A stretch of 64,000 bases of DNA from Robertmurraya korlensis (GCF_023715225.1 NZ_JAMBNS010000002.1:248001-312000), one strand, 5' to 3'. Shown: positions 52,744 to 63,702, counted from the first letter of the stretch. Notes: generated from the sequence alone by a model not told the origin. Program-made: numbers and translations.

Positions 52744-54045
52744 CTATGCTACTTCATTTTCCTTTTCACTCTCAAACATATCTTCGGCAGCTTCTGGTCT
52801 ACCAGGAAGGATTAAATTAATCAATATCCCCAAGATAGCTGCTAATGCCATCCCATGTATTTCAAATCCTTCAGAAACTTTAATGACTGCTCCACCGATA
52901 CCAACTACTAAGATTACTGATGATATCACAAGGTTTCGCTTGTCCCCGAAGTCGATTTTGCTATCAACTAGCATACGTAATCCTGATGATGCGATAATTC
53001 CGAATAGAAGGATGGATACTCCACCCATTACTGGAGTTGGGATTGAACTTATTAGTGCTGTTACTTTACCGATGAATCCAAATACTGTTGCAACGACTGC
53101 TGCTCCAAGAAGTACGTATACGCTGTATACTCTTGTAATGGCTAATACTCCGATGTTTTCTCCATATGTTGTCTTTGGAGGTCCACCGATTAGTGCAGAG
53201 ATCATTGTTGCAGTTCCATCTCCTAAAATCGAACGATGTAAACCAGGGTTTTTAATATAATCACGACCAACTACTTTTCCTAATACAAGTTGGTGACCAA
53301 TATGTTCTGATAATGTTACGACGGCTACTGGAGCCATTAATAGTACTAAATCAAGTGTTACTTTTACTTCATAATCAACGAACGGTACAAAGAAGTTTGG
53401 CATTTCGAACCATTTGGCAGCTGCAACTGGGGCAAAATCAACGATTCCTACTATTAATGAATACACATATCCAATAATGATACCTGCGAGAATTGGAATC
53501 ATGCTCAATGTTCCTTTTCCGTAGATGGAGAAAATGATGGTTGCTACTAATGTTACAAGTGCAGCTGAGAAATGCAGTAGGCTATATTCTCCAGCTGGGT
53601 TATTCATTGCCATACTAACTGCGGTTCCTGCTAAAGCCAACCCGATTACAATAATGATTGGTCCTACTACGATTGGAGGAAGGAGATTCATAATCCAACG
53701 GTAACCTGCTTTTTTAATGATTAGTGCAACAATTCCGTACACTAAACCAGCAATAAAGCTTCCAATCATGGCACCTGCTGGGCCGCCTGCTGCTTTTGCC
53801 GCAATGATCGGTGTAATGAAAGCGAATGATGATCCTAAATATGCAGGTACTTGCCATTTCGTTATCATAAGGAACGCGATCGTTCCCAAACCACTGGAGA
53901 TAAGTGCAATCGCTGGATCAAGTCCAACTAAGAATGGTACTAATATGGTAGCTCCAAACATAGCGAATAAGTGCTGTAGGCTAAGTGTGAGCCAATGGAC
54001 TGGTTTCGGTGTTTCGTGTACATCTAGGATTGGTTTGTTATTCAT
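52744..54045 (-). CDS. pyrP: Uracil permease
   Basis: PyrP imports uracil with protons. The 433-residue NCS2-family transporter is hydrophobic throughout, with about 12-14 membrane segments, the N-terminal LSLQHLFAMFGATILVP and the substrate motif QLVLGKVVGRD around the middle, and GGPPKTTYGENIGV in the signature loop. It is flanked by attenuators on both sides, so uptake and synthesis are both controlled by PyrR. Confidence 0.96.
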   Translation of the reverse strand: MNNKPILDVHETPKPVHWLTLSLQHLFAMFGATILVPFLVGLDPAIALISSGLGTIAFLMITKWQVPAYLGSSFAFITPIIAAKAAGGPAGAMIGSFIAGLVYGIVALIIKKAGYRWIMNLLPPIVVGPIIIVIGLALAGTAVSMAMNNPAGEYSLLHFSAALVTLVATIIFSIYGKGTLSMIPILAGIIIGYVYSLIVGIVDFAPVAAAKWFEMPNFFVPFVDYEVKVTLDLVLLMAPVAVVTLSEHIGHQLVLGKVVGRDYIKNPGLHRSILGDGTATMISALIGGPPKTTYGENIGVLAITRVYSVYVLLGAAVVATVFGFIGKVTALISSIPTPVMGGVSILLFGIIASSGLRMLVDSKIDFGDKRNLVISSVILVVGIGGAVIKVSEGFEIHGMALAAILGILINLILPGRPEAAEDMFESEKENEVA

Positions 54046-54071
54046 GTATGTGTCTCTCCTCTGGTAGTTAA

Positions 54072-54100
54072 AATAAAAACCCTCTTTTGCACAAGAGGGT
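54072..54100 (-). terminator. Attenuator terminator before pyrP
   Basis: ACCCTCTT and AAGAGGGT pair around GTGCAA, followed on the minus strand by a T-rich run. It is the terminator arm of the pyrR-pyrP attenuator. Confidence 0.9.
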
Positions 54101-54180
54101 CTAGTTGCAGGTCAAGGTACATATTCCCCCCTCAACTCTACATTTCCCCTTGAAAGCCTCTCTGTGCTTTTTTAAAAGGT
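54072..54180 (-). promoter_or_regulatory. PyrR-dependent attenuator, pyrR-pyrP spacer
   Basis: The PyrR-binding segment on the minus strand reads GCACAGAGAGGCTTTCAAGG (about 54149-54168), a variant of the AGTCCAGAGAGGCT consensus, followed by the terminator at 54072-54100. The change from TCC to CAC just before the AGAGAGGCT core may alter its affinity for PyrR. Confidence 0.88.
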
Positions 54181-54185
54181 TATAT

Positions 54186-54882
<697 letters not shown>

Positions 54883-54911
54883 ATCATAAATCAGATGTAG
54901 AACTTTGTCAA
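54883..54911 (-). promoter_or_regulatory. Sigma-A promoter of the pyr operon
   Basis: TTGACA (54906-54911), 17 bases, then TATGAT (54883-54888) on the minus strand. The TGA stop of rluD is part of the -35 hexamer. Confidence 0.9.
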
Positions 54912-55819
54912 CGATTATTTCTCAAAGACTCAAGAAGTTCTACAAAGTACTCTGGTAATGGGGCTTCAAATTCTAAGTATTCATTGGTTCGAGGGTGATT
55001 AAATCCTAACACACCCGCATGCAGAGCTTGTCCGCCGATATCTAGCGTTTTTCTTGGTCCATATTTTGGATCTCCAGCTAACGGATAACCAATATATTTC
55101 ATATGGACTCTGATTTGATGGGTACGTCCCGTCTCTAACTGACATTCAACAAGTGTAAAATCTTTAAAGCGCTCCAACACTTGAAAATGCGTAACTGCAT
55201 GCTTTCCGTTATCCACTACAGTCATACTTTGACGATCCTTAGGGTCTCTTGCTAGCGGGGCATCAATTGTTCCATAATCATGAGGAATAACTCCATGGAC
55301 AATGGCTCGGTATTTACGTGTTACGGTCTTTGCAACAAGCTGATTCACAAGGCTTTCGTGAGCCAAATCATTTTTAGCAACCATCAATAAACCGGAAGTA
55401 TCCTTATCGATTCGATGGACGATACCTGGTCGAAGCACTCCGTTGATGCCCGACAGATCTTTACAGTGAGCCATTAATCCATTCACAAGCGTTCCTGTTG
55501 AATGACCTGGTGCTGGATGTACCACCATTCCCTTAGGCTTGTTTACAACTAAAACATCACTATCCTCATAAAAGATCTCAAGGTCCATCGGCTCAGGAAC
55601 CACATCAAGCTCCTCTGGATCTGGAATATTTATTTCAACTACATCTCCAACTGAACATTTATAGCTGCTTTTTACTTTTTGGCCGTTAACAACAACGCTG
55701 CCTTCTTGCATCCATAACTGTACTTGTGATCTCGACCATTCATTGTTTACACTCGAAAGAACCTTATCGAGTCTTTCGCCTTTATACTCTTCATTAATTG
55801 TTTGTATTACTTTGTCCAT
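54908..55819 (-). CDS. rluD: Ribosomal large subunit pseudouridine synthase, RluD family (YlyB)
   Basis: This enzyme converts uridines to pseudouridine in 23S rRNA; the family member in E. coli acts on helix 69. The 303-residue protein has an N-terminal S4 domain (about 15-75; [19 protein letters not shown]), the catalytic aspartate in [12 protein letters not shown] and [20 protein letters not shown]. The target site is inferred from the family. It overlaps lspA by 26 bases and its stop codon lies in the pyr promoter. Confidence 0.95.
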   Translation of the reverse strand: MDKVIQTINEEYKGERLDKVLSSVNNEWSRSQVQLWMQEGSVVVNGQKVKSSYKCSVGDVVEINIPDPEELDVVPEPMDLEIFYEDSDVLVVNKPKGMVVHPAPGHSTGTLVNGLMAHCKDLSGINGVLRPGIVHRIDKDTSGLLMVAKNDLAHESLVNQLVAKTVTRKYRAIVHGVIPHDYGTIDAPLARDPKDRQSMTVVDNGKHAVTHFQVLERFKDFTLVECQLETGRTHQIRVHMKYIGYPLAGDPKYGPRKTLDIGGQALHAGVLGFNHPRTNEYLEFEAPLPEYFVELLESLRNNR

Positions 55820-56282
55820 TTGCTATCTCCTTAGATTGTCGCTCTTCTTGCCACATTTGTATCATTAATAAACCCACTCCAATAACTAAGGCTGAATCAG
55901 CAATATTAAAGATAGGAAAATTATAGTTAAAAATATACGTATGAATAAAATCAACTACTTCTTTATGTACTACTCGGTCGTAGAAATTACCAATCGCTCC
56001 TCCTAGCATTAATCCGAGAGCCACTCCAAGAAGCCTTTTACCTTTCGCTGCTTTTTGAATATAATAAACAATCCCGATAATCACAATCACAGTTATTAAG
56101 TAAAAAAACCACATCTGTCCTTGCAAAATACCCCAAGCAGCCCCTCTATTCCGATGGGAGGTAATATAAAACCAGTTTTCTATAACGGTTATGCTTTCTC
56201 CTAGCTCCATTCTTTTCACAACTAACCATTTGGTCCATTGGTCAAGAATAATGACAATTAATGCGATTATGTAATAAAACAC
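55794..56282 (-). CDS. lspA: Lipoprotein signal peptidase
   Basis: LspA cleaves signal peptides of diacylated lipoproteins in the membrane. The 162-residue protein has four membrane segments and the catalytic aspartates in GNFYDRVV (first) and FNIADSAL (second), with the conserved [13 protein letters not shown]. The start is GTG at 56282, eight bases after GGAGG; a TTG five codons upstream overlaps that site. The C-terminal tail is polar and Gln/Asn-rich. Confidence 0.96.
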   Translation of the reverse strand: MFYYIIALIVIILDQWTKWLVVKRMELGESITVIENWFYITSHRNRGAAWGILQGQMWFFYLITVIVIIGIVYYIQKAAKGKRLLGVALGLMLGGAIGNFYDRVVHKEVVDFIHTYIFNYNFPIFNIADSALVIGVGLLMIQMWQEERQSKEIANGQSNTNN

Positions 56283-56364
56283 AAAGGAAACCTCCAAACC
56301 TTCTCTTAATATTCCCTTTGCATTTTAGCACATTCTCTATAAAAACGACAGTAAACGCTTCAGT

Positions 56365-56649
56365 TTAAAAAAGTGGTTTACATAAATATTGTTCAAGCTT
56401 CCCACAGTCCTCCACCGTTTTTAAGGTTGGAACCATTTGAAGTAGTTCATAAGGTAATAATTCACCTGATATTTCGCATCTGCCAAACGAACCATTCTCC
56501 AATTTTTGAATGGCACTATTGATGTCTCTTAATTCTTCCTCAATAAGCGGTTTTACTAAGGGAGATCCTTTTGAATTTGATAACTGCATCATTAATTCAG
56601 TACGCGATTTCCGGAGTTCCAAATAGAGCTTTTGTTCAAATGCTTCCAT
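56365..56649 (-). CDS. ylyA: DksA/TraR-like protein YlyA
   Basis: YlyA in B. subtilis is a DksA-like protein reported to bind RNA polymerase and influence sigma-G genes during spore formation. The 94-residue protein has the predicted N-terminal coiled-coil helices (ELRKSRTELMMQLSN) and a C-terminal zinc-finger-like region with NGSFGRCEISGELLPYELL and later Cys residues (CGKLEQYLC), not the full C4 finger of DksA. The ATG at 56649 is ten bases after GGAGG; an ATG three codons upstream is too close to that site. Confidence 0.8.
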   Translation of the reverse strand: MEAFEQKLYLELRKSRTELMMQLSNSKGSPLVKPLIEEELRDINSAIQKLENGSFGRCEISGELLPYELLQMVPTLKTVEDCGKLEQYLCKPLF

Positions 56650-56785
56650 TTTGTTCATACCTCCGTTTTCAGATGTTTTCGTTAGTATATCGCGATGGAC
56701 ACGATTCGACACGAACAACATTTAACAACGAAAACAATCATTGACGAAAGTGGAATAATTACTCATACATATTCCCTAAACACAG

Positions 56786-56812
56786 GAAAAACCCTCCGGA
56801 AATCCAGAGAGT
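56786..56812 (-). terminator. Terminator after ileS
   Basis: ACTCTCTGG pairs with CCGGAGGGT (with U-G pairs) around ATTT, followed on the minus strand by TTTT. It lies just after the ileS stop and before ylyA. Confidence 0.75.
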
Positions 56813-56823
56813 TCTTCCATTTT

Positions 56824-59595
56824 TTATACAAGATGGCTGTAGTTTTCTTTTACTACATCTGCACAACGTGGACAAAGGGTTGGGTGGTCCTCTACTTTGC
56901 CAACTTCAGTTGTTACCGTCCAGCAACGTTCACAAGTTTCACCTTCAGCTTTTGAAACGACAATCGCAGCTGTTTCAAGCTTTACAGCTTCCGCAGGCGC
57001 TGAATCCATATCTCCCGCTAATTCAAAACCAGACACAATAAATAATTGTTGAAGGTTTTCTTTAACAGACTGTAATAGTTCCTTTGTTTCCCCTGTTGCA
57101 TACAAGCTAATTTTTGCAGTTAATGATTTCCCGATTACCTTTGCATTACGTGCTTCTTCTAAAGCTTTGAGAACATCATCACGAACCTTCATGAATTTCG
57201 TCCATTTTTCTTCAAGTTGCTTTGCATTAGGCAGGTCAACGTATGAAGGCATATCAGTTAATTGAACGCTCTTTTCCTCGACATTTGGAATGTATGCCCA
57301 AACCTCATCAGCCGTGTGAGAAAGAATCGGTGCTGATAATTTTGTTAATGCTAATAGGCTTTCATATAGGACCGTTTGAATTGCACGGCGCTCGTAGTGA
57401 TTCTTAGCCTCAATATATAGAACGTCCTTTGCAAAGTCAAGGTAGAATGCACTTAGGTCAAGTGTACAGAAGTTATTAATTGCATGGTAAATGCTTGCAA
57501 ATTCGTATTCTTCATATGACTTTGTCACAGATTTAATTAACTTGTTTAGTTTCACCAACATGAACTGATCTACTTCACGAAGATTATCAAATTCTACTTT
57601 GTCGGTAGCAGGGTTAAAGTCTGCTAAATTACCTAGTAAGAATCGGAATGTGTTACGAATCTTACGGTATACTTCAGCTACTTGCTTTAAGATAGCGTCC
57701 GACACACGAACATCTGATTGATAATCCACTGATGCTACCCATAGACGTAAAATATCTGCACCTAGCTGATCCATTACCTTTGCAGGAACAACAACATTAC
57801 CAATTGATTTACTCATCTTTCTCCCTTCACCATCAAGGGCGAAACCATGGCTTAGTACTCCTTTATATGGAGCTTTACCTGTTACAGCTACTCCTGTAGA
57901 TAATGAAGAGTTGAACCATCCACGGTATTGGTCAGATCCTTCAAGATAAAGATCCGCCGGTCTTTGTAAATCGCTTCTCTCTTCTAGAACAGCTTGATGA
58001 GAAGAACCAGAATCAAACCAAACATCCATAATATCAGTTTCTTTTGTGAATTTTCCATTTGGACTTGATGGATGTGTAAAGCCTTCAGGTAAAAGATCTT
58101 TTGCATCTCTTTCAAACCAAATATTTGACCCATGTTCACGGAATAATTGTGATACATGTTCGATTGTTTCATCCGTGATAATTGGTTCTCCGTCTTCACC
58201 ATAAAATACAGGAATAGGAACACCCCATACACGCTGACGAGAAATACACCAGTCTCCACGGTCACGTACCATATTGAATAGACGAGTTTCTCCCCAAGCT
58301 GGAACCCACTTCGTTTCCTTAACAGCTTCCAACAAGTCTTCACGGAAGTCTTTAATTGAAGCAAACCACTGAGCTGTTGCGCGGAAAATAACTGGTTTCT
58401 TTGTTCTCCAGTCATGCGGATAAGAGTGAGTAATGAATGTTAGCTTTAATAAAGCACCCACTTCTTGAAGCTTTTCTGTAATTGGCTTATTTGCTGTATC
58501 ATAGAAAAGTCCTTCGAATCCAACCGCTTCCTTCGTCATAACCCCTTTATCATCAACTGGACAAAGAACGTCTAAACCGTATTTTTGACCTACATGGAAG
58601 TCATCTTCCCCATGTCCTGGAGCTGTATGAACACAGCCCGTTCCTGCGTCTGTTGTAACATGTTCCCCTAGCATAACTAAAGACGTACGATCATATAAAG
58701 GATGCTTCGCTAAAATATGTTCTAGCTCTTGGCCTTTCACCGTCTTTACTACTGTTACTTCTTCCCATCCAATTTCTTTTGTGACTGCTTCCAAAAGCTC
58801 TTCAGCCACAACGTACTTTTTATTATTCACTTGAGCCACAACATAATTTAATGTTGGGTGAACGGAAATCCCAAGGTTTGCCGGAATGGTCCATGGTGTT
58901 GTTGTCCAGATAACGATTTCCGTATCCGCATCAAGGACACCCTTACCATCTTGAACAGGGAAACTAACAAAAATAGAAGCTGACTTTTTATCTTGGTATT
59001 CAATTTCTGCTTCTGCTAAAGCTGATTCACTAGAAGGTGACCAGTATACCGGCTTTAATCCTTTATAGATATAGCCTTTCTTTGCCATTTCACCAAATAC
59101 TTTGATTTGCTGTGCTTCATATGCTGGATCAAGAGTGATATAAGGATTCTCCCAATCACCACGAACACCTAAACGCTTAAACTGAGTACGCTGAGAATCA
59201 ATTTGACCTAAAGCATACTCTTCACAAAGCTTACGAAATTCCGCTACTGTAAGTTCCTTGCGTTTTACACCCTTATTTGTTAAAGCTTGCTCGATAGGTA
59301 GCCCATGAGTATCCCAACCAGGAACATATGGTGCGTTGTATCCACTCATTGATTTATAACGTACAATAAAGTCCTTTAGGATTTTATTTAATGCGTGCCC
59401 CATGTGAATATCTCCGTTTGCATACGGAGGTCCATCATGAAGAACAAACATCGGACGATCCTTCGTACGATCTTGAACTAAAGAATAAATATCTAGTTGG
59501 TTCCACTTTTCTTGAATCTCTGGTTCACGCTTTGGCAAATTTCCGCGCATTGGAAATTCCGTTTGCGGCATCAATAATGTATCTTTATAATCCAT
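56824..59595 (-). CDS. ileS: Isoleucyl-tRNA synthetase
   Basis: IleS charges tRNA-Ile with isoleucine. The 923-residue class I synthetase has the HIGH-like motif HMGH in [17 protein letters not shown] (about 52-68), a large CP1 editing domain (about 200-400), KMSKS in [13 protein letters not shown], an anticodon-binding domain and a C-terminal zinc finger CERCWTV...CPRCADVV. That finger marks the bacterial (type 1) form, which is usually mupirocin-sensitive. The ATG at 59595 follows GGAGGAAG. A T-box leader controls it. Confidence 0.98.
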   Translation of the reverse strand: MDYKDTLLMPQTEFPMRGNLPKREPEIQEKWNQLDIYSLVQDRTKDRPMFVLHDGPPYANGDIHMGHALNKILKDFIVRYKSMSGYNAPYVPGWDTHGLPIEQALTNKGVKRKELTVAEFRKLCEEYALGQIDSQRTQFKRLGVRGDWENPYITLDPAYEAQQIKVFGEMAKKGYIYKGLKPVYWSPSSESALAEAEIEYQDKKSASIFVSFPVQDGKGVLDADTEIVIWTTTPWTIPANLGISVHPTLNYVVAQVNNKKYVVAEELLEAVTKEIGWEEVTVVKTVKGQELEHILAKHPLYDRTSLVMLGEHVTTDAGTGCVHTAPGHGEDDFHVGQKYGLDVLCPVDDKGVMTKEAVGFEGLFYDTANKPITEKLQEVGALLKLTFITHSYPHDWRTKKPVIFRATAQWFASIKDFREDLLEAVKETKWVPAWGETRLFNMVRDRGDWCISRQRVWGVPIPVFYGEDGEPIITDETIEHVSQLFREHGSNIWFERDAKDLLPEGFTHPSSPNGKFTKETDIMDVWFDSGSSHQAVLEERSDLQRPADLYLEGSDQYRGWFNSSLSTGVAVTGKAPYKGVLSHGFALDGEGRKMSKSIGNVVVPAKVMDQLGADILRLWVASVDYQSDVRVSDAILKQVAEVYRKIRNTFRFLLGNLADFNPATDKVEFDNLREVDQFMLVKLNKLIKSVTKSYEEYEFASIYHAINNFCTLDLSAFYLDFAKDVLYIEAKNHYERRAIQTVLYESLLALTKLSAPILSHTADEVWAYIPNVEEKSVQLTDMPSYVDLPNAKQLEEKWTKFMKVRDDVLKALEEARNAKVIGKSLTAKISLYATGETKELLQSVKENLQQLFIVSGFELAGDMDSAPAEAVKLETAAIVVSKAEGETCERCWTVTTEVGKVEDHPTLCPRCADVVKENYSHLV

Positions 59596-59639
59596 TTTAA
59601 AACTTCCTCCTAAATCTTCCTCATCTAGCTTCATTGTTA

Positions 59640-59935
59640 CCAGTTATTAGTAAAAATAAATACAAAAAAGCCCTCTCATCCCAAAAAGGGACGAGAAGGC
59701 TTATATTCCCGCGGTACCACCCTAGTAGATAGGCTAAAAACCCATCCGCTCTAAAATTCGTAACGTGAATTTAGACGCCAAAGCTTACTATTCCTAATGG
59801 ATGTTCAGCTTGGTACTCAAGGGTGATATTCAAACTTATCGCTTTTGTTAACCTCCCACCACCTGTTAACTCGCTAGAAAAAGCATTGATAAATTCTACT
59901 ATCCCTGTCATCGCAACATACAATTTTTACTTGTT
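59640..59935 (-). promoter_or_regulatory. T-box riboswitch upstream of ileS
   Basis: The leader carries the conserved T-box AGGGTGGTACCGCG (minus strand, 59710-59723), a terminator (about 59662-59702, ending in a T run) that competes with the antiterminator, and a Stem I with an AGTA element. The specifier is read as ATC (isoleucine) in the GAATATCACC segment near 59830. Uncharged tRNA-Ile would stabilise the antiterminator and switch on ileS. Confidence 0.93.
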
Positions 59936-59940
59936 AAAAA

Positions 59941-59970
59941 ATTATATTCGAAGAAACCGCTTTTCGTCAA
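59941..59970 (-). promoter_or_regulatory. Sigma-A promoter of ileS
   Basis: TTGACG (59965-59970), 18 bases, then a perfect TATAAT (59941-59946) on the minus strand. The -35 contains the divIVA TGA stop codon. Confidence 0.85.
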
Positions 59971-60488
59971 GCCAATGAATCTTCTTCTTTTAAATTTGCA
60001 GATTTTAATTCTGCTGAATCAAGCTCATATTGTAAGAGATGATCCCAATCATCGTTATTAAGCATATCCAGCTGTGCTTCAATAAGCATTTTAAAGCGAG
60101 TTCTAAACACTTTGGATTGCTTCTTCAGATCCTCAATTTCTAAAGCAATTTTACGTGCTTTAGAGAGGGATTCATTTACAATGCGATCCGCGTTTTTCTC
60201 CGCTTCTCTGATAATTAGCTTAGCTTCTTTTTGAGCATTACGCTTAAGCTCTTCCGCTGCTTCTTGAGCTACAACAATGGATTTATTTAAGGTTTCTTCA
60301 ATATTCGAAAAATGAGTTAAACGCTCATTCATATCGTTTAATCGTTCATCAAGTTCTTTCTTTTCTCGAATAATCAGCTCATAGTCCTTGATAACTTGGT
60401 CTAGAAACTCATTTACTTCATCTTCATCGTAACCACGGAATCCTTTTGTAAATTCCTTGTTATGTATGTCTAACGGTGTTAATGGCAT
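59967..60488 (-). CDS. divIVA: Cell division/polar scaffold protein DivIVA
   Basis: DivIVA gathers at negatively curved membranes (poles and division sites) and organises Min proteins and, during sporulation, chromosome anchoring. The 173-residue protein has the N-terminal membrane-binding domain LTPLDIHNKEFTKGFRGYD with F17 and R18 in place, followed by coiled coils to the C-terminus. GGAGGTGG precedes the ATG. It is the last gene of the ylm cluster, with a possible extended -10 promoter of its own. Confidence 0.97.
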   Translation of the reverse strand: MPLTPLDIHNKEFTKGFRGYDEDEVNEFLDQVIKDYELIIREKKELDERLNDMNERLTHFSNIEETLNKSIVVAQEAAEELKRNAQKEAKLIIREAEKNADRIVNESLSKARKIALEIEDLKKQSKVFRTRFKMLIEAQLDMLNNDDWDHLLQYELDSAELKSANLKEEDSLA

Positions 60489-60527
60489 TATAAGCCACCT
60501 CCAATTGCTTAATAGTATGTACTATTC

Positions 60528-60536
60528 ATTGTAACA
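60528..60536 (-). promoter_or_regulatory. Possible extended -10 promoter of divIVA
   Basis: TGTTACAAT on the minus strand fits TGn plus TACAAT in the 92-base ylmH-divIVA spacer. The -35 position (17 bases) has no good match. Confidence 0.4.
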
Positions 60537-60580
60537 GATATTCGACAAGTACTTTTAAAATCCTGCAAATTTTTTATAAA

Positions 60581-61360
60581 TTATTGATGTTTTTCTACAA
60601 CAATTCGCCATTTATCTTTTTTTGTCTTCCCATCGATGGAAGAAAGCTTTGCTCTTCCAAATCCTCTTACTGATAATACATCGTCTTCCTTACATTCAAA
60701 GGAGGGATTCTCAATGGTCATCCAATTCACTTTCACTACTCCACCTGCAATTAATGTTTGTGATTTCTGACGTGAAATATTATGAGTAGCCGATATAATA
60801 GCGTCTAATCTCAGGGAAGAAACGGTGGTCGTGTACTCATTCCATTGTTCCTTCATTTGAATCGCTTCGTTGAGCCGCCGCTCTTTTAAGCTTACTTTCG
60901 AACGTCCTACTGACTCAAGCTGCATGGAAATATAATCGCTAACTTCATTGGCAACAAAGAGCTGAATGGTTTCCTCTTCTATAAGGATGTCTCCGAATTT
61001 CCCTCTTTTAAGTCCAAGCGACATCATGCTACCTAATATTTGCCGATGCTCAATAGATACAAACTTATTTGGGTAGATCAACTCATATAGGGATATTTGG
61101 AAATCCTCTTTCTCTACAGAATAATAATCTGGATAAATAAAGGCTCTCTTTCTTTCCACCTGCTCTGCACCACCAAAAAATTGAACCTTTACCTCCGAAT
61201 TCACTCCAATGATCATCTCGACAATTTTCTGCTCTCTCGGATCAAGGAAGTCCGTTAGCTTGGGAGCATAGTTACTCTCTACCTGTTCCTTCCAACTCAT
61301 TACTTGATCAACAAAACTATGCTCTTCACGTCGGAAGTGCTGATGCAAATCCATATTCAT
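60581..61360 (-). CDS. ylmH: S4-domain RNA-binding protein YlmH
   Basis: YlmH is an S4-domain protein of the division cluster; recent work in B. subtilis places it in ribosome-associated quality control alongside RqcH. The 259-residue protein has an N-terminal region with KLTDFLDPREQ and a C-terminal S4 domain (about 180-240; LRLDAIISATHNISRQKSQTL begins it, then GGVVKVNW). Two ATGs (61360 and 61354) are possible after GGAG; the first is kept. It lies after a terminator behind ylmG. Confidence 0.9.
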   Translation of the reverse strand: MNMDLHQHFRREEHSFVDQVMSWKEQVESNYAPKLTDFLDPREQKIVEMIIGVNSEVKVQFFGGAEQVERKRAFIYPDYYSVEKEDFQISLYELIYPNKFVSIEHRQILGSMMSLGLKRGKFGDILIEEETIQLFVANEVSDYISMQLESVGRSKVSLKERRLNEAIQMKEQWNEYTTTVSSLRLDAIISATHNISRQKSQTLIAGGVVKVNWMTIENPSFECKEDDVLSVRGFGRAKLSSIDGKTKKDKWRIVVEKHQ

Positions 61361-61394
61361 TCAATCTCCTATCCAATATAAAGATATGAAAGTG

Positions 61395-61421
61395 CAAAAA
61401 AGGGGCATTTATGCCCCTTTT
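61395..61421 (-). terminator. Terminator between ylmG and ylmH
   Basis: AAAAGGGGCAT and ATGCCCCTTTT form a perfect 11-base-pair stem around AA, with T residues at its 3' side on the minus strand. It begins two bases after the ylmG stop, inside the ylm cluster. Confidence 0.75.
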
Positions 61422-61423
61422 AG

Positions 61424-61687
61424 CTAAAACCAACCAAATAACGTATATAAGCCTGTTGATGCCAATTTTAAAACAAAAATACCAACAATCGGGGAAATAT
61501 CAATCATTCCACCGATCGGAGGAATAATTCTTCGGAACGGCTCTAAATACGGTTCACAAATTCTTGCTAAAAATTGCCCGATACCGGTTTCCCTTGCATT
61601 TGGAAACCATGACATAAGAATATAAATAATTAAAGCCCATGAGTAGATATCAATCACTCGAATTAATATTGATAAAAGTAAATCCAT
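61424..61687 (-). CDS. ylmG: YggT family membrane protein YlmG
   Basis: YlmG belongs to the YggT family of small membrane proteins; in plastids and cyanobacteria homologues affect chloroplast nucleoids and division. The 87-residue protein has two hydrophobic segments (about residues 5-25 and 65-85) joined by a loop with the conserved [13 protein letters not shown]. It sits between sepF and ylmH, as in other Bacillus, and starts seven bases after the sepF stop. The exact role in Bacillus is not established. Confidence 0.9.
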   Translation of the reverse strand: MDLLLSILIRVIDIYSWALIIYILMSWFPNARETGIGQFLARICEPYLEPFRRIIPPIGGMIDISPIVGIFVLKLASTGLYTLFGWF

Positions 61688-61694
61688 TTACGTA

Positions 61695-62144
61695 TTACCA
61701 CCTCGTATCTTCGTATTCTGTTTCTTGCATAAGTTGTGAGATATTGCCTGAAACCTCCACATTATCAGGTGTACATAAGAAAATTTCTGCACCAATCTTT
61801 TGAATATCTCCACCGATGGCATACACCGTACCACTTAAAAAATCAACAATCCGTTTTGCTTGGTCACGTTCAATTCTGTGTAAATTCACAACAACTGCCC
61901 GACGATTTTTCAACTGATCCGCTATTTCTTGCGCTTCTGCATACACTCTCGGTTCAATTAAAACAACCTTTGAAGATTTTTGAACACTCTGCAAACTTAC
62001 CACATTATGTTTTGGAGACACACTTTGTTGCTGTTGTTGTGGTTGTCTTTGCGGCTTTGCTGCTGGAGCCTCGTATTCCTCTTCTTCATACTCATATTCA
62101 TCATCTAGAAAAAAGAACGTTTTAAATTTTGATTTAAGACTCAT
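61695..62144 (-). CDS. sepF: Cell division protein SepF
   Basis: SepF polymerises into rings that bundle FtsZ and tethers it to the membrane. The 149-residue protein has an N-terminal amphipathic membrane-binding helix ([12 protein letters not shown]), an acidic and glutamine-rich linker (about 15-45, including a run of Q residues) and the C-terminal SepF domain with [19 protein letters not shown] and [17 protein letters not shown]. The linker is variable in the family. Confidence 0.97.
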   Translation of the reverse strand: MSLKSKFKTFFFLDDEYEYEEEEYEAPAAKPQRQPQQQQQSVSPKHNVVSLQSVQKSSKVVLIEPRVYAEAQEIADQLKNRRAVVVNLHRIERDQAKRIVDFLSGTVYAIGGDIQKIGAEIFLCTPDNVEVSGNISQLMQETEYEDTRW

Positions 62145-62161
62145 TCATTACACCTCCCACA

Positions 62162-62836
62162 CTATTCGCCCACTAAAGCGGTGCCAATTCGTATCATCGT
62201 AGCCCCTTCTTCAATGGCAATTTCAAAATCATTAGACATACCCATTGAAAGCTCCATACAAGGAGCATAAGGTAGATTTAAATGTTGAATATCGAGCTGA
62301 AGTTTTTTTAACGTTTGAAAGCATTGTCTGATGATTGCATCGTCCTCCGTAAAGGGAGCCATCGTCATTAGCCCTTCTACTCTTATTTTAGGGAATTTTT
62401 CTAATTCCTTTATAAATGGTACCACCATTTCTGGAGTTAATCCATGTTTTGATTCTTCACCTGACGCATTCACCTGTACGAAGCAAGAAATCGTTCTATC
62501 TCCGGCTCGAACATGAATCTCCTTTGCCAAGGACTCACGATCTAATGAGTGAATGTAATCGACTTTATCTATGATATTTTTTACCTTTCTTGTTTGAAGA
62601 GTTCCGATAAAATGCCAGGTAGGCTTGTCCCCTAAAGTATTCCATTTTTCAAGAAGACCTTCATCTCGGTTTTCACCAAGATGTGTTACCCCACATTCTA
62701 ATGCCTCTAACGCTCTTTCTGTCGTTACATATTTTGTTACAGCAATGATTTTTACTTCATCTGGCGCTCTTTTGCTCCTTTGACATGCCACATTTACCTT
62801 ATCCTGGAGCATACGTAGATTGTCACTTACTCTCAT
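62162..62836 (-). CDS. ylmE: PLP-binding homeostasis protein, YggS family (YlmE)
   Basis: YlmE belongs to the YggS/PROSC family, which carries pyridoxal 5'-phosphate and buffers vitamin B6 levels. The 224-residue TIM-barrel-like protein has the PLP-binding lysine in IIAVTKYV (about residue 35), the [13 protein letters not shown] and [10 protein letters not shown] segments, and [24 protein letters not shown]... in parts near the C-terminus. The ATG of MRVSDNL overlaps the ylmD stop by ATGA and matches the family N-terminus. Confidence 0.94.
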   Translation of the reverse strand: MRVSDNLRMLQDKVNVACQRSKRAPDEVKIIAVTKYVTTERALEALECGVTHLGENRDEGLLEKWNTLGDKPTWHFIGTLQTRKVKNIIDKVDYIHSLDRESLAKEIHVRAGDRTISCFVQVNASGEESKHGLTPEMVVPFIKELEKFPKIRVEGLMTMAPFTEDDAIIRQCFQTLKKLQLDIQHLNLPYAPCMELSMGMSNDFEIAIEEGATMIRIGTALVGE

Positions 62837-63663
62837 TCTCTCGATTGCTCCTCCTTCCAACCAATAAAACTCATCATCCGACCCGTTTTCCCCTTGTCTC
62901 TTCGGTGCGAGAAAAAATAATCCGAATCACAGCTCGTACATAAATCAGTTACTTGAATGTTTGCCTCACTCAATCCTGCTTTGAGGAGGATGAGTTTATT
63001 TAACTCTTTTAAGTTTAAGTGGTATTGGTTATCTTTGATTCGATTATATGGTTTTTTTTCGACATCTTCCACTAAATTTTCCACATATGAAATGACTTTA
63101 TCATCTACAATATAACATTTTTCGCAAATGGAGGGGCCAATTACTGCGAAAATTTCCGAAAATGGAATATTTTCGTTCTTAAATACGGATATCACTTCTT
63201 TAGCGATCCCTCCTACTGTCCCTTTCCACCCTGCATGGGCAATCGCAATTGCTTCGTATTTGGGAGCAATAAAATAGAGCGGAACACAGTCAGCAAAGCA
63301 CAAAGTTAAAAGCAGGTTTTTTTCATAAGTAAAGAAAGCATCGGTACCCCTGAAAGCATCAGCATATGAATTTGAACCAAGTCCACGGTCATGTATCGAG
63401 ACTTTTTTAACACGTACATCATGCGTCTGCTCGGCACCTACCCAATGAGTTAAAGGGATACCAGTGCTTTTTGACAAGATTTCTCGGTTTAAGCAAACAT
63501 CCTTTTCTTGATCTCCAACATGAAAACCTGTATTTAATGTTGAGAATGGATTTCTGCTTTGCCCACCATTTTTCGTGGTAAAACCCGCAATAAGTCCATC
63601 GAAACGATCGGTCCAATCTTTTATGATAAAATGAGACGTCTCTTTTAGAATAAATGGTTCCAT
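62833..63663 (-). CDS. ylmD: Laccase-domain protein YlmD (polyphenol oxidase/purine nucleoside phosphorylase family)
   Basis: YlmD is a CNF1/YfiH-like protein. Members have been assigned copper oxidase activity, and more recently purine nucleoside phosphorylase or adenosine deaminase activity; the real substrate here is not known. The 276-residue protein has the metal-binding residues in [20 protein letters not shown] and the C-terminal [14 protein letters not shown]. It is the first gene after a likely promoter and is coupled to ylmE. Confidence 0.9.
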   Translation of the reverse strand: MEPFILKETSHFIIKDWTDRFDGLIAGFTTKNGGQSRNPFSTLNTGFHVGDQEKDVCLNREILSKSTGIPLTHWVGAEQTHDVRVKKVSIHDRGLGSNSYADAFRGTDAFFTYEKNLLLTLCFADCVPLYFIAPKYEAIAIAHAGWKGTVGGIAKEVISVFKNENIPFSEIFAVIGPSICEKCYIVDDKVISYVENLVEDVEKKPYNRIKDNQYHLNLKELNKLILLKAGLSEANIQVTDLCTSCDSDYFFSHRRDKGKTGRMMSFIGWKEEQSRE

Positions 63664-63702
63664 TATAAAAACCTCAATTATTTGTTGATTTTTCTATAGT
63701 TT

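Noticed and set aside
57984-58415. Minus-strand open frame of 143 codons within ileS in another frame
   Set aside because: It is entirely inside the IleS coding sequence, on the same strand but out of frame, and has no ribosome binding site or family likeness.
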